DNA of 64,000 nt from Rhynchospora pubera (Eukaryota; Streptophyta; Magnoliopsida; Poales; Cyperaceae): positions 151,647,461 to 151,711,460 of the forward strand of contig CM051460.1 in the NCBI GenBank assembly GCA_028095005.1, written 5' to 3'. This document shows, one piece after another, positions 23,641-34,234 of the stretch (position 1 is the first letter of the stretch; each line of letters begins with the position of its first letter). Made by a program: the position numbers and the translations under genes. Under the pieces are notes generated by a model. The model was not told the DNA's origin, ran no database searches, and saw only the letters and a list, made by a program, of their open reading frames with translations.

Positions 23641-24480
23641 GAGAGTAAATAATATCTAACAAGGGAGTATAAAATATAGGATAAGGAAGTAAATAATATC
23701 TAACAAAATATAGGATAAGGGAGTACGTATTCTATGGTTTTATTAAAGATAGGATAAGGGGAGTACAAAACATAGGATAAGGGAGTAAATAATATCTAAC
23801 AAGGGAGTACATATCAAGAACCTGATAGGTGTATTTGGTATTTTAGTATAGGCTTAAAGGAGTACAAAATATACGATAATGGAGTAAATACTATCTAACA
23901 AGGGAGTACATATCAAGAACATGACAGGTGTTTTGGTATTTTAGTATAGGTTTAAAGGAGTACAAAATATAGGATAAGGGAGTAAGTAATATTTAGTAAG
24001 GGAGTACATATCAAGAACCTGAAAGTTGTGTTTGGTATTTTAGTATAGGTTTAAAGGAGTACAAAATATATGATAAGGGAGTAAATAATATATAGCAAGG
24101 GAGTACATATCAAGAACCTGAAAGTTGTGTTTGGTATTTTAGTATAGGGTTAAAGGAGTACAAAATATATGATAAGAAAGTAAATAATATCTAACAAGGG
24201 AGTACATATTAAGAACCTGACATGTGTGTTTGGTATTTTAGTATAGGTTTAAAGGAGTACAAAATATACAATAAGGAAGTAAATAATATACAACAAGAAA
24301 GTACATATCAAGAACCTGACAGTGTGTTTGGTATTTTAGTATAGGCTTAAAAGAGGAGATGTCAGTGGTGAGTTTATCAAACTTGTAATACATATTCTAT
24401 CTTGGTGTTTTAATATAGGCTTAAAGAAGTACAGAATATAGGATAAGAGAGTAAATTATAAAGTTTATTGAATTTTTGTT
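23640..24480 (+). repeat. Minisatellite with ~99-bp period
   Basis: At least six copies of a unit containing ACATATCAAGAACCTGA, TTTGGTATTTTAGTATAGG and AGGAGTACAAAATATA. The TCAAG anchor recurs near 23814, 23913, 24011, 24110, 24209 and 24308, a period of 98-99 bp. Each unit contains two or three GGAGTA words, so it seems to have grown out of the irregular array to its left. Confidence 0.92.
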
Positions 24481-24509
24481 CTAAAATTAGACAATTCTAT
24501 ATTTTGCAG

Positions 24510-24634
24510 ATTAATGTCACTGATGATAAGCGAGTTGTTGCTTACCAGCTATTACTAGATCCTATTAATGAAATGAAGCCTAAATTCAGAACTACAAGTG
24601 AATGTGTTCTCCTTGATCTTGAGGAAGAAGATTG
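24510..24634 (+). pseudogene. Exon-like fragment of unknown gene inside the repeat block
   Basis: After TTTTGCAG, which looks like a splice acceptor, the reading frame INVTDDKRVVAYQLLLDPIN continues to LLDLEEED and a stop at 24632-24634. Base composition is higher in GC than the flanking arrays. Another exon-like piece at about 22687-22877 ends with a possible donor (GAAAATGTAAGC). I recognise neither. They may be captured gene segments or the 3' end of an element-encoded protein. Confidence 0.35.
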
Positions 24635-24839
24635 AACTTGGTGTTTGATCGAGAAGATTGCAAAACTTGGTGGTTGAGTGTAACTTGTGAGTCAGTAATT
24701 ATACAATTTGAGTGTAGCTTGGTGGTTGAGTATAATTTGTTGTTGTTGTTTGTTTTTGTTTGTTGTGTATAACTTGATGGTTGAACATGATTGGATGAAA
24801 ATTTAGTATTGGATGCTTATTTGAACTCTTATGAAGAAG

Positions 24840-25620
24840 TTTATACTCCCTTTTTAAAAATTATATACTCTCTTTTTAAGAATTATATACTCTGTTATTA
24901 TATTGAATTCTTATTTGCACAATTTTTGTCTGCTTGTTAAATGCTAATTTGGTATTCCATATGTAGAAGTATATACTCCCTTACGAAGAAGTATTTATTT
25001 CCTTAATATTTTAATTTTTATTTGGTTATTCTTATTTTCAAATTCATATATTGAATGCTTATTTGAATGTTTTAATAAAAAATTATATACTCCCGTATGG
25101 AAAAGTATGTACTCCTCTCGATAGAAGTATATACTTCCATAATCCATAGTATTTTCAATTTTTATTTGTACATTTTTTGTCTGTCTTTTAAATGCTAATT
25201 TTGTATTCTATATGTAGATGTATATACTCCCGTATAGAGAATTATTTACTCCCTTAATATTTCAATTTTTATATGATTATTCTTATTTTCAAATTTATAT
25301 ATTGGATGCTTATTTGAACGTTTTTAATAAAAAATTATATACTCCCTTATGGAAAAGTATGTACTTCTTTCAGAAGAAGTATATACTTTCTTAATATTTT
25401 CAAATTTGATTTTGCACATTTTTTTCTATTTTTTAAATGCTAATTTTGTATTCTATATACAGAAGTATATACTCCCTTACGCAGAATTATTTACTTCCTT
25501 CTATTTCCAACTGTTAGCTCCAGATGACAGAATTTGATATATTAATAATATTTAAAATTTTTAATTTTATTAGAAAACATATTTATATACTCTTTGACGG
25601 TAAATTAAGTACTCCTAATT
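24840..25620 (-). repeat. Array of TATATACTCCC motifs (inverse of the left array)
   Basis: Repeated (A)TATATACTCCC/ATTTACTCCC words within two to three longer imperfect repeats of ~240 bp (TTTTAAATGCTAATTTTGTA and GAATGCTTATTTGAA recur). The motif is the reverse complement of the GGGAGTA array at 22050-24450, so the two arrays face each other. Confidence 0.8.
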
Positions 25621-26029
25621 TTTAAATGACGTCAGCATCGCATAATCGTGCTAGAAGTGCACCGCTCTTCTATTTGAACCAGTGCACATGTATTTTGGGC
25701 CAGGATCGTATGGGATGTCCTGGGATGTCATTTTCCTGGAGGTCCCGTATCAGCTCCGATAAAAAAAAGTTAAATAGTAATAATCTCTTATGCTACTTTA
25801 AATTTGATGCAGAATTTAGATGCGACACAAAAGGCTCATATTAAAAAAAACAAAAATAATTTAATGGGCCGGGCTGATTATTCTGTCGGCGTGAGAAAGA
25901 TGGATCTAATTAAGCCGTGAATCCCCGTTTCGAAAGTTCTTTTTTCAAAACTCTTTCTTCTTCGTTCGTTCCTTCTCTCTCTCTCTAGGGTTTACGAAAG
26001 TTTCCGTCACATACCTTCTGTTCACAACC

Positions 26030-28959
26030 ATGGCGGATGGGGACGAATACGAAGGCCTCGACACATTCGAGGGCGATTACGAAGGGGGTAGGTGGGTGAA
26101 CGGCGAATTCTACTACAAGAGCAAGAAAGAGCGTCCCGTACAGTCCCGGGACGACGCCGTCTACGGCGTATTCGCTACTGGAGGCTCCAGTGATTCCGAC
26201 TCCGACACCGGACGACGCCGAGGGAAGCGCCGGAAGGGCGATGTTATTGGATCAAAGGCTGATCTGACGAGGCCAGTGCAGTTCGTCTCCACTGGTACGG
26301 TCATGCCAAGTCAGGAAATTGAAGAGAACGATAATGCGAAGAACAAGGAGGAAGAGGAAGGAAGCTCCAGCCGAGGGCTAGGTTTTGGCCTGGGGTTTCG
26401 TTCTGGTGACATGATGGAGAAAGAACAAGATGATAGGATGCAAGGTATGTACTTAAATTATCTTCCTTTAGCTCTATAGGATTAAGATCTGTGTGTGACA
26501 AAGTTTTTTTTTTTTTAAAAAGTATCTCTTTGCATTTATAAAAATTTCCATCTTACTGCCCTGGTTTCAGTACTGTTTTGCTACACTGCTATTTAGTGAG
26601 AGTACCATAATTTTGTTGTCTGCACAAATTAGGCCCAAAAATGAATTATGTATGTATGCATTTATGTAGAACTAATGCAAGCTTTGAGTATGAAAACAGC
26701 CATATGTTTTCCTATTTTCATGAATTGATCTCAAATCAACCTTCACCCTAGTATGATTTTCTTGTGAATCCCTAACTAGGATGTTCTAAAATTTTGACAG
26801 ATGATGAAGCGTCACTTCTACCAACGGCATTTGGCCGTAAGATCATGGAAGGAGCTGCACAGAAGAAGAAAGAGAGAGCTGAACAGAGGAAGGAAGAGAG
26901 AGAGCGCCTCAACTCGTCTAAGCATGCCACATCAAGACGAGATGTAACAGGTGGCTCTGACATTGGCAGGTTCGAGGCTCATACCAAAGGTATTGGTATG
27001 AAACTGCTAGAGAAGATGGGTTATGTAGCAGGGCGTGGCTTGGGCAAAAACGAACAGGGTATTGTGACACCAGTCGAGGCCAAGCTTAGACCTAAGAACA
27101 TGGGTATGGGTTTTAATGACTTTAAAGAGCCCAAGTTGTTGGACAATCCGGTATCGGTGCCTGAGAAGAAGGTAACGGCAGTAGTACCGCCCTCATCTGA
27201 GCAGAAGGAAAAACTTTGGTCAAAAAAGAGACAGGGAAGAAAGAAGGGTGAGATTTTAACCATGGATGATTTGCTGGCCAAGAAGCAAGAAGAAGGTGCC
27301 GAGGTTTTCCTACAACAAAAAGTGATAGACATGCGGGGTCCACAGGTCCGGGTTCTGACAAATCTTGAGAACTTAAATTCTAACGAAGAGAAAGAGCAGA
27401 GCGATGATATACCAATGAAAGAGCTTCAGTACAACATTCGTGTAGAAATTGAGTCGACAGAGGCAGACATACAAATGAAAGACAGGCAATTGAGAAGAGA
27501 GAGAGAGAAAGTACAAAGCCTTCTTGAAGAGAAAAAAGTTAGGGAGAAAGAGGAGGCACGGCAGAGAAAACAGCTACAAACCATACAGGTGATAGCAGGC
27601 GTCCTTGATCGGGTGCAAGAAGATAATGGGTCAGGTTTGCTAACCCTTGATTCGCTTCTGGCAACCTTCTTGGATCTGAAAAACAAGTATGGAGATGACT
27701 ATAAGCTGTGCAACCTGTCGGTCGTGGCTTGCGCCTATGCTCTTCCATTGTTGGCTCAAGCTTTTCATGGGTGGGACCCACTTCTAAACCCATCGCACGG
27801 CCTTGAAATAATGTGGGCATGGCGGGACCTGGTTCAAGGCGACCAGCCATTTGAATATGCAGATAGTACCTATGCTGGTACTATCTCACCTTACACTCAG
27901 CTGGTTAGCGAGGTGATATTGCCTGTTGTAAGGTTATCAGGTACAAACACATGGCTGGTCCGAGACCCTGAACCCATGCTTCGATTCCTTGAAACCTGGG
28001 ATCGGCTCCTGCCACCTCTTGTTTTACAATCCATCCTGGAGCACGTGATAATGCCAAAACTGGCAGCTGGTGTAGACTCATGGGACCCTCGTTCAGAGAC
28101 TGTACCTATACATGTATGGGTCCACCCATGGCTGCCTCTGTTGGGGCACAGGCTCGAGACCCTGTACCATACAATACAGTACAAACTTGGTCTCGTACTG
28201 CATGCTTGGCACGCAAGTGATGCATCAGCATACATGATTTTATCCCCATGGAAGGATGTTTTTCCAGCTGTTAACTGGGAGCGGCTCATGGTGAACCATA
28301 TCGTCCCAAAGTTGCGGCTTGCATTGCAGGAGTTTGAAGTTAATCCTTCAAACCAGAACCTGGACCAGTTCAACTGGGTCATGATGTGGGCCAATGCGAT
28401 ACCTGTGCACCATATGGTGCACCTGCTGGAGTTTGGGTTCTTTAACAAGTGGCACCAGGTACTATACCACTGGCTTTGCAACAAGCCTGATTATAATGAG
28501 GTTTGGAACTGGTACATGGGGTGGAAAAATTTGTTCCCAGCAGAGTTGTTAGCTAATGAAAGAATTAGAGTGTTGATGAGTACCGGTCTGGACATGATGA
28601 ATCGTGCCGTTGATGGTAATGAGGTGCTACAGCCCAGTACAACAGAAAATGCTAGCTATCTGCGTGCGACTGAGAGAAAGCAAGCGGAGGCAATGCAACA
28701 GGCTGGCACCAGTACTAGCATACCAGATTTGAGCTTTAAAGAGACGATACAGGCATATGCGTCAGAGCAGGGCATACCGTTCATGCCAAGGGTTGGCAAG
28801 TTCCATAATGGGTATCAGGTGTATGATTTTGGTACAGTTGGCATTTATATGGATTCTAGTAAGAGACTTCTTTATGCTCAGGCAAAAGATGGAATTTGGA
28901 GTGCAGTTTCACTAACGCAACTGATGGATATGAATAGAACAGCACGAAGCTGGAGATAG
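26030..28959 (+). CDS. STIPL1: Septin/tuftelin-interacting protein 1 homologue (TFIP11/NTR1)
   Basis: G-patch splicing factor that works with the DEAH helicase PRP43 to disassemble the intron-lariat spliceosome in the nucleus. Two exons, 26030-26444 and 26801-28959, give 857 residues, close to the Arabidopsis STIPL1 length. An acidic TIP_N-type N-terminus (about 1-110) contains FEGDYEGGRWVNGEFYY. The G-patch spans about residues 200-245 (GMKLLEKMGYVAGRGLGKNE). A coiled charged segment follows, then the long GCFC-like C-terminal region with its Trp-rich repeats (NWVMMWANAIP, EVWNWYMGWKNLFP). The end YDFGTVGIYMDSSKRLLYAQ is typical of the family. The last ~70 codons and 3' flank are duplicated at 34235. 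The antisense ORF at 27897-28484 is a shadow. Confidence 0.95.
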
Positions 28960-29376
28960 ATTCTTGCTTTAGGAGAATTTAATTTGAAACTTTGCAAAAC
29001 ACCAGTAAATCCTGTATGTTTCTGCAAAAAGCCTCATATTCTTATGAATAGCCCTAGTAAGCCACATCATTATCATAGGTAGACTGCTAGAATATCACTT
29101 ATTTCAAAAGAAAATTCTTTCTTGTAATTTATTAATGGTTCTAATTAAGGTAATGAAATATCGATTTTGATAGTATGCATGTTGAACTGCTGTTAATGAG
29201 TGTTCCCAAGTTTCAAATTAAGGGAAAGTAAAAGAAAGGGACTGTATGGGGAGGGGAGGCGGTAGAAAACTGAGACATTATGTAGGATTTGTGTATACTT
29301 CAACTCATTTCTTATTTCTCTGTCAGGACTTAAATATTTTATATTCTCTTTCAAGTTTTCTAATCCTATATGTGTA
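28960..29376. other. STIPL1 3' UTR and downstream flank (duplication source)
   Basis: Downstream sequence that matches 34431-34810 in order (AAGCCACATCA, GTGTATACTTCAA, CTTAAATATTT), showing that the duplication includes the 3' UTR. The retroelement interrupts it at 29377. Confidence 0.75.
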
Positions 29377-30850
29377 TGTTGTACTAAACGTCTCTAGGTT
29401 TGTCGATTGCAAAACAATATCATTTGGCATTTAACAATCTTCTTTGAGTTTTATAGGAAGAAGATGCAAATTATGAAGACTTGGATAAAAACTTTAGGCA
29501 AGATCAAGATTAAGTCTTTGGAGAGCTTGTAGGCTAGTTTAGACTAGGATAGAAGGTATACTTTAGTCCTTGTTTATCCTTAAAATGGTCTAGATAGCGA
29601 AAAGCTCAATAAACCAGCAAAATCCTGTGTTCTGTGACCTAGCGTCGTACAACGCTAGATAGAGTTACACAACGCTAGAACAGCTAAATTCATACTTTTG
29701 TGAATCAACGTTGCACAACGCTATATAGAGTTAGGCAACGCTGAGTCATAACGTTGTACAACGCTCAGTAGAGTTGTACAACGCTGCAGTTAAAAAACTT
29801 GAAAAATTTTCTGAGTACCATCGTGCAACGCCATATAGCGTTGTACAACGCCACATAAATTCCAAGTTAGCTGTCCCATGTAAACAGTCGTTTTTACATG
29901 CAAAGTCTCTGGAGACGTTAGCCAACGTCTTTCAGCGTTGGGTAACGTTAGCGTTGTGTGACGGCATATAGAGTTGTACAACGCTCTGTTGAATCTGTCA
30001 GAGTTGTTCCTTTTGTCTCTCTTTAGCGTTGTGTAACGCCATTCAGTGGCAAGCAACGCTCTGACAATTTCCAACGGAATTGTCGGAGTTTTCCTTTGGT
30101 TTTACACTCCTGCGTTGTGCGACGGCAAATAGCGTTGCACAACGCTCTGACAGACCAACGGCTATATTAAAGAGTCGTTAGAATTTACAACGGTCATATT
30201 CCAGCGTTGTATAACGCTATTCAGCGTTGTACAACGCTGTGGCCTGTTTTTGCTGGGGAACTGCTCATTTCGAGCCCTATATATATCCACCCCTTGTTCT
30301 CTCTCAAGGGTGAGCTCCACTTTGCAAAATTAGACCAGAATTGAGCCTTTGAGCATAGGGATACTCTCCCATTTGAGCTTTTCATAGCTAGACCATCTTG
30401 AGAGATTTAGTAGCCTCAAACACCACCGCCCCGACATTGTCGCTAGGTGTAGGTTGGAATAGGTTGAGAGCTCTTCTCCTTTGAGGCCGTTGTGCCATTC
30501 GAGTTAGGCCGATCCGCCTCGAGTGTCCTTGTGACGAGGTGATTCGGTTCGAAGTTGTAGTCCCGTTCTTGTTGGAATTGAACGGAGCGCGCCCTTTCGT
30601 GGTAGCGGAACTCCCGGAGACGTACGACTAAGGCTAGCTTCATCTAGTGGGTCGGAACTCCGTAATCATACCGAGTGTTCAATTTCTCTCTCTCTTTTTC
30701 TCTTTATTATCTTGCTATACTTGAATTGCTTGTGTGTTTGCTTGTATTGAGTACCAATTGAATTGTGTTAGGGTAGTTCATATCAAATCGGTCCAAAACC
30801 TTAAATCGCTTCCGCTAAACTTTGATTAAGCCGCCCCCTTAGGGACAACA
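29377..30850 (+). repeat. 5' LTR (1474 bp)
   Basis: Starts TGTTGTACTAAACG and ends GGGACAACA. It carries a TATA-like TATATATAT at 30278-30286. The stretch 29640-30240 is filled with paired half-sites CGTTG and CAACG, including GCGTTGTACAACGC at about 29838, GCGTTGCACAACGC at about 30131 and GCGTTGTATAACGC at about 30203. Antisense ORFs at 29790-30074 and 30443-30643 overlap these repeats and are not genes. Confidence 0.95.
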
Positions 30851-30853
30851 AAG

Positions 30854-30865
30854 TGGTATCAGAGC
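30854..30865 (+). other. Primer binding site for initiator tRNA-Met
   Basis: TGGTATCAGAGC, three bases after the 5' LTR, is the usual plant copia minus-strand primer site. Confidence 0.95.
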
Positions 30866-30906
30866 GGGAACCTCGATTAAGCTATTCTTAATCTCGGTTT
30901 TCGATC

Positions 30907-32277
30907 ATGGCGGTTAGAATGGTACAAAAATCTGGTAAATTGGACCATACTTGCACAAATTTCTCTATTTGGAAAAATGGTATGGTTAGCTAACTCAAAA
31001 GCATGGGTGTTTGGTATATTGTGGCAAATTAATCTAGATTTAAACCAAATACTAACAAGCTTACCACCGAGGCCTTGAGGGAAAAAGATGATAATGACTA
31101 TGCGGTCAATGTCATCCTAAGCTCGGTACATGAATCAATTGGTAGCACACTTGCTTGCGATTTTGATATAGTTAGGGACATATGGAGAGCCATCTTGAGT
31201 TGTTTCGAAGGAAGCCAAATGGGAGGAGTCCACACGGATTCGGAATTCGATCCATGTACATCCGATTCGGACAACTACGAAGAACATGCATTCATTGCCA
31301 AAGAGATGGAATTCCTGATTCTCTCAAATCATTCCACTCCATCAACATCACCAAAGGCATGCTCTCCTAAGGTAAATCCTCTCAATGAATCTCTTAGTAG
31401 TAGTGATAGTGAGAGTGATGATGAACCAACTTGTTCAACCAAATGTGTTGATTGTGATAGGTTGAACTCTATTCTTGATGCTACCCATGATGCCTTGGTT
31501 AGGAAATCCGATACCATAGAAAACTTAAAAACCAAGGTAGATGAGTTTACTTCTAAGATGGGTGAGTGTGAGGCTAAAATTAAGGAGCTTGAAAAACAAC
31601 TTGAAACACCGATTTTAGCTCAAGCTCCTAAAACGGATTTGAAAAACCTTTTCAAAGGTCAAAAGCCTCATGACAAGTCCGGTCTTGGTTACCAAAAGCC
31701 TTATCAAACCAAGAAAAAAAATTTGTCATACAAAAATGGGAAACATGTTGCACAAAACACACAATTTAAAAAACCTAGGAATTCTCGTGGTCATGCACAT
31801 ATGTACCAAAGGAAACCTAGAAACACTAGAGTGCAAAATGAAAAGAATTTGCAAAATCAAGAAAAGAAGGTTTTTGTTCCAAAGGCGTCCAATAAAATTT
31901 ATTTTAGAGGACCCGATGGATGGTTTTATGAATTTAAAGAGCAACACTCTTCTCAAAACCACAAAGCTCAATCCAATGGGCATAAAAATAATGTTTCCCA
32001 ACATTTTCAAAAGGATCGCAAAAAGAATTTTAATGCCTCATTCAATGATCCTAAGAAGAAGGCCGAATACCTTAGAGCCCATTACTATTCTCATTTTGTC
32101 AAGGGTTCTACCATGCCTAAGCCAACCAATGCATATTGCAACTATTGTTGTCAAAATGGTCATATCTCGTTGGAATGCAAATTTAGGAAACCAAATGGTG
32201 AGTCCAAAGGTAAGTGGGTTCCAAAAGCTTGTACCTCTAGTGGTACAACTAGTGGTATAGTAACCAATGTGGCCTAA
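30907..32277 (+). pseudogene. Copia gag, 5' end broken by stops, zinc knuckle intact
   Basis: The expected start MAVRMVQKSGKLDH at 30907 is followed in the same frame by stops at 30991 and 31030. The open part then runs from 31075 to 32277 (400 residues). It includes a remnant of the UBN2-type capsid region (SIGSTLACDFDIVRDIWRAI), a Ser/Asp-rich linker, a coiled coil (residues ~145-180) and the CCHC knuckle CNYCCQNGHISLEC near the C-terminus. The capsid region looks shorter than in full gag proteins, as though internally deleted. It is probably non-functional as a whole, though a protein starting at 31075 could still bind RNA. Confidence 0.8.
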
Positions 32278-32279
32278 AT

Positions 32280-32576
32280 ACCAAGTTCACCCCCGGTCTT
32301 ATAAGCCAAATTTTTAGGGGGAGCCTCTTTATTTCTATCTTATTTTTGTTTGAGAGGTTAAATTTGGTCACACTACTTTGTGTAGTGCCCTAAATTGGTT
32401 CTCCAATTCCTTTTCTCCAAAATTAAGGGGGAGCCATAAATTTAGGGGGAGCTTGGTACATTTTCACTTTTTGTCGATTTACAAAAAGGGGGAGAATTGT
32501 AGTAAAGCTTGTGAAATGCCAAAATTTAATCGCTTTACTAATGATATTGTTTTGCAAATCGTCAAAAGGGGGAGAT
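32280..32576 (+). promoter_or_regulatory. Polypurine-tract region before the 3' LTR
   Basis: The functional tract AAAAGGGGGAGA occupies 32564-32575. Additional TTAGGGGGAGC, AAGGGGGAGCC and AAAGGGGGAGA tracts occur upstream (about 32315, 32425, 32440 and 32485). No coding sequence is seen here. Confidence 0.85.
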
Positions 32577-34049
32577 TGTTGTACTAAACGTCTCTAGGTT
32601 TGTCGATTGCAAAACAATATCATTTGGCATTTAACAATCTTCTTTGAGTTTTATAGGAAGAAGATACAATTTATGAGGACTTGGATAAAAGCTTTAAGAA
32701 ATATCAAGATCAAGTCATTAGAGAGCTTGTAGGCTAGTTTAGACTAGGATAGAAGGTATACTTTAGTCCTTGTTTATCCTTAAAATGGTCTAGATAGCGA
32801 AAAGCTCAATAAACCAGCAAAATTCTGTGTTCTGTGACCTAGCGTCGTACACGCTAGATAGAGTTACACAACGCTAGAACAGCTAAATTCATACTTTTGT
32901 GAATCAACGTTGCACAACGCTATATAGAGTTAGGCAACGCTGAGTCACAACGTTGTACAACGCTCAGTAGAGTTGTACAACGCTGCAGTTAAAAAACTTG
33001 AAAAATTTCCTGAGTACCATCGTGCAACGCCATATAGCGTTGTACAACGCCACATAAATTCCAAGTTAGCTGTCCCATGTAAACAGTCGTTTTTACATGC
33101 AAAGTCTCTGGAGACGTTAGCCAACGTCTTTCAGCGTTGGGTAACGTTAGCGTTGTGTGACGGCATATAGAGTTGTACAACGCTCTGTTGAATCTGTCAG
33201 AGTTGTTCCTTTTGTCTCTCTTTAGCGTTGTGTAACGCCATTCAGTGGCAAGCAACGCTCTGACAATTTCCAACGGAATTGTCGGAGTTTTCCTTTGGTT
33301 TTACACTCCTGCGTTGTGCGACGGCAAATAGCGTTGCACAACGCTCTGACAGACCAACGGCTATATTAAAGAGCCGTTAGAATTTACAACGGTCATATTC
33401 CAGCGTTGTATAACGCTATTCAGTGTTGTACAACGCTGTGGCCTGTTTTTGCTGGGGAACTGCTCATTTCGAGCCCTATATATATCCACCCCTTGTTTTC
33501 TCTCAAGGGTGAGCTCCACTTTGCAAAATTAGACCAGAATTGAGCCTTTGAGCATAGGGATACTCTCCCACTTGAGCTTTTCATAGCTAGACCATCTTGA
33601 GAGATTTAGTAGCCTCAAACACCACCGCCCCGACATTGTCGCTAGGTGTAGGTTGGAATAGGTTGAGAGCTCTTCTCCTTTGAGGCCGTTGTGTCATTCG
33701 AGTTAGGCTGATCCGCCTCGAGTGTCCTTGTGACGAGGTGATTCGGTTCGAAGTTGTAGTCCCGTTCTTGTTGGAATTGAACGGAGCGCGCCCTTTCGTG
33801 GTAGCGGAACTCCCGGAGACGTACGACTAAGGCTAGCTTCATCTAGTGGGTCGGAACTCCGTAATCATACCGAGTGTTCAATTTCTCTCTCTCTTTTTCT
33901 CTTTATTATCTTGCTATACTTGAATTGCTTGTGTGCTTGCTTGTATTGAGTACCAATTGAATTGTGTTAGGGTAGTTCATATCAAATCGGTCCAAAACCT
34001 TAAATCGCTTCCGCTAAACTTTGATTAAGCCGCCCCCTTAGGGACAACA
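32577..34049 (+). repeat. 3' LTR (1473 bp)
   Basis: Nearly identical to the 5' LTR. Differences seen include a 1-bp deletion in GTCGTACA(A)CG at about 32849, a small cluster around 32665-32720, and scattered C/T changes. It ends GGGACAACA at 34049, followed directly by the target duplication GTGTA. Confidence 0.95.
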
Positions 34050-34234
34050 GTGTATTTCTGATTCTCGGATGTTGTTTGTAAAATAGATTTTATTTTCCCA
34101 CTCTTTTATACCATGTTTTTTGTTGGATTAAGGAATATGACTTATTCCATATTCTTTTCTGAGTTTGATTGTCACACATAAGGTATAAAGAACATTATTT
34201 CTTGACCCCCTCTCTGAGTTTGATTGTCACGCAT

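Larger units (their letters stand above)
21000..25765. mobile_element. Repeat-dominated block, probably a large non-autonomous element
   Basis: The left part (about 21010-21110) and the right part (about 25600-25765) share loosely inverted words: ACATCCTAAGGATG on the left against ACATCCCAGGACATCCC on the complemented right. Between them lie a CT-rich leader-like stretch (21140-21300), a possible short coding start at 21306 (MAAMDLRREEDRSLSESPP), exon-like pieces near 22687-22877 and 24510-24634, and the repeat arrays listed separately. The boundaries and class are uncertain. A transposon carrying captured gene pieces is the best reading. Confidence 0.4.
29377..34049 (+). mobile_element. Complete non-autonomous copia LTR retrotransposon (SIRE-like, gag only)
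   Basis: A 4673-bp element with two ~1473-bp LTRs, each TGTTG...CAACA, flanked by a perfect 5-bp target duplication GTGTA (29372-29376 and 34050-34054). The primer site TGGTATCAGAGC (30854-30865) is complementary to initiator tRNA-Met. The polypurine tract AAAAGGGGGAGA ends next to the 3' LTR at 32576. The internal region is only 1726 bp and holds a gag ORF but no protease, integrase or reverse transcriptase. Extra AAGGGGGAG tracts at about 32318-32500 resemble the multiple polypurine tracts described for the SIRE lineage. The two LTRs differ at roughly 20-25 positions by eye, so the insertion is fairly recent. Mobility would need proteins from another element. Confidence 0.95.

Noticed and set aside
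23640..24480. CRISPR-like regularly spaced repeats
   Set aside because: The regular 99-bp units are contiguous tandem copies without unique spacers, in a plant genome.
27897..28484. 195-codon minus-strand ORF
   Set aside because: It lies wholly antisense within the STIPL1 GCFC region and has no family resemblance; it is a shadow of the real gene.
29774..30074. ORFs on both strands within the LTR (repeated at 32973-33273)
   Set aside because: They overlap the palindromic LTR repeats and are duplicated only because both LTRs carry them; no protein family.
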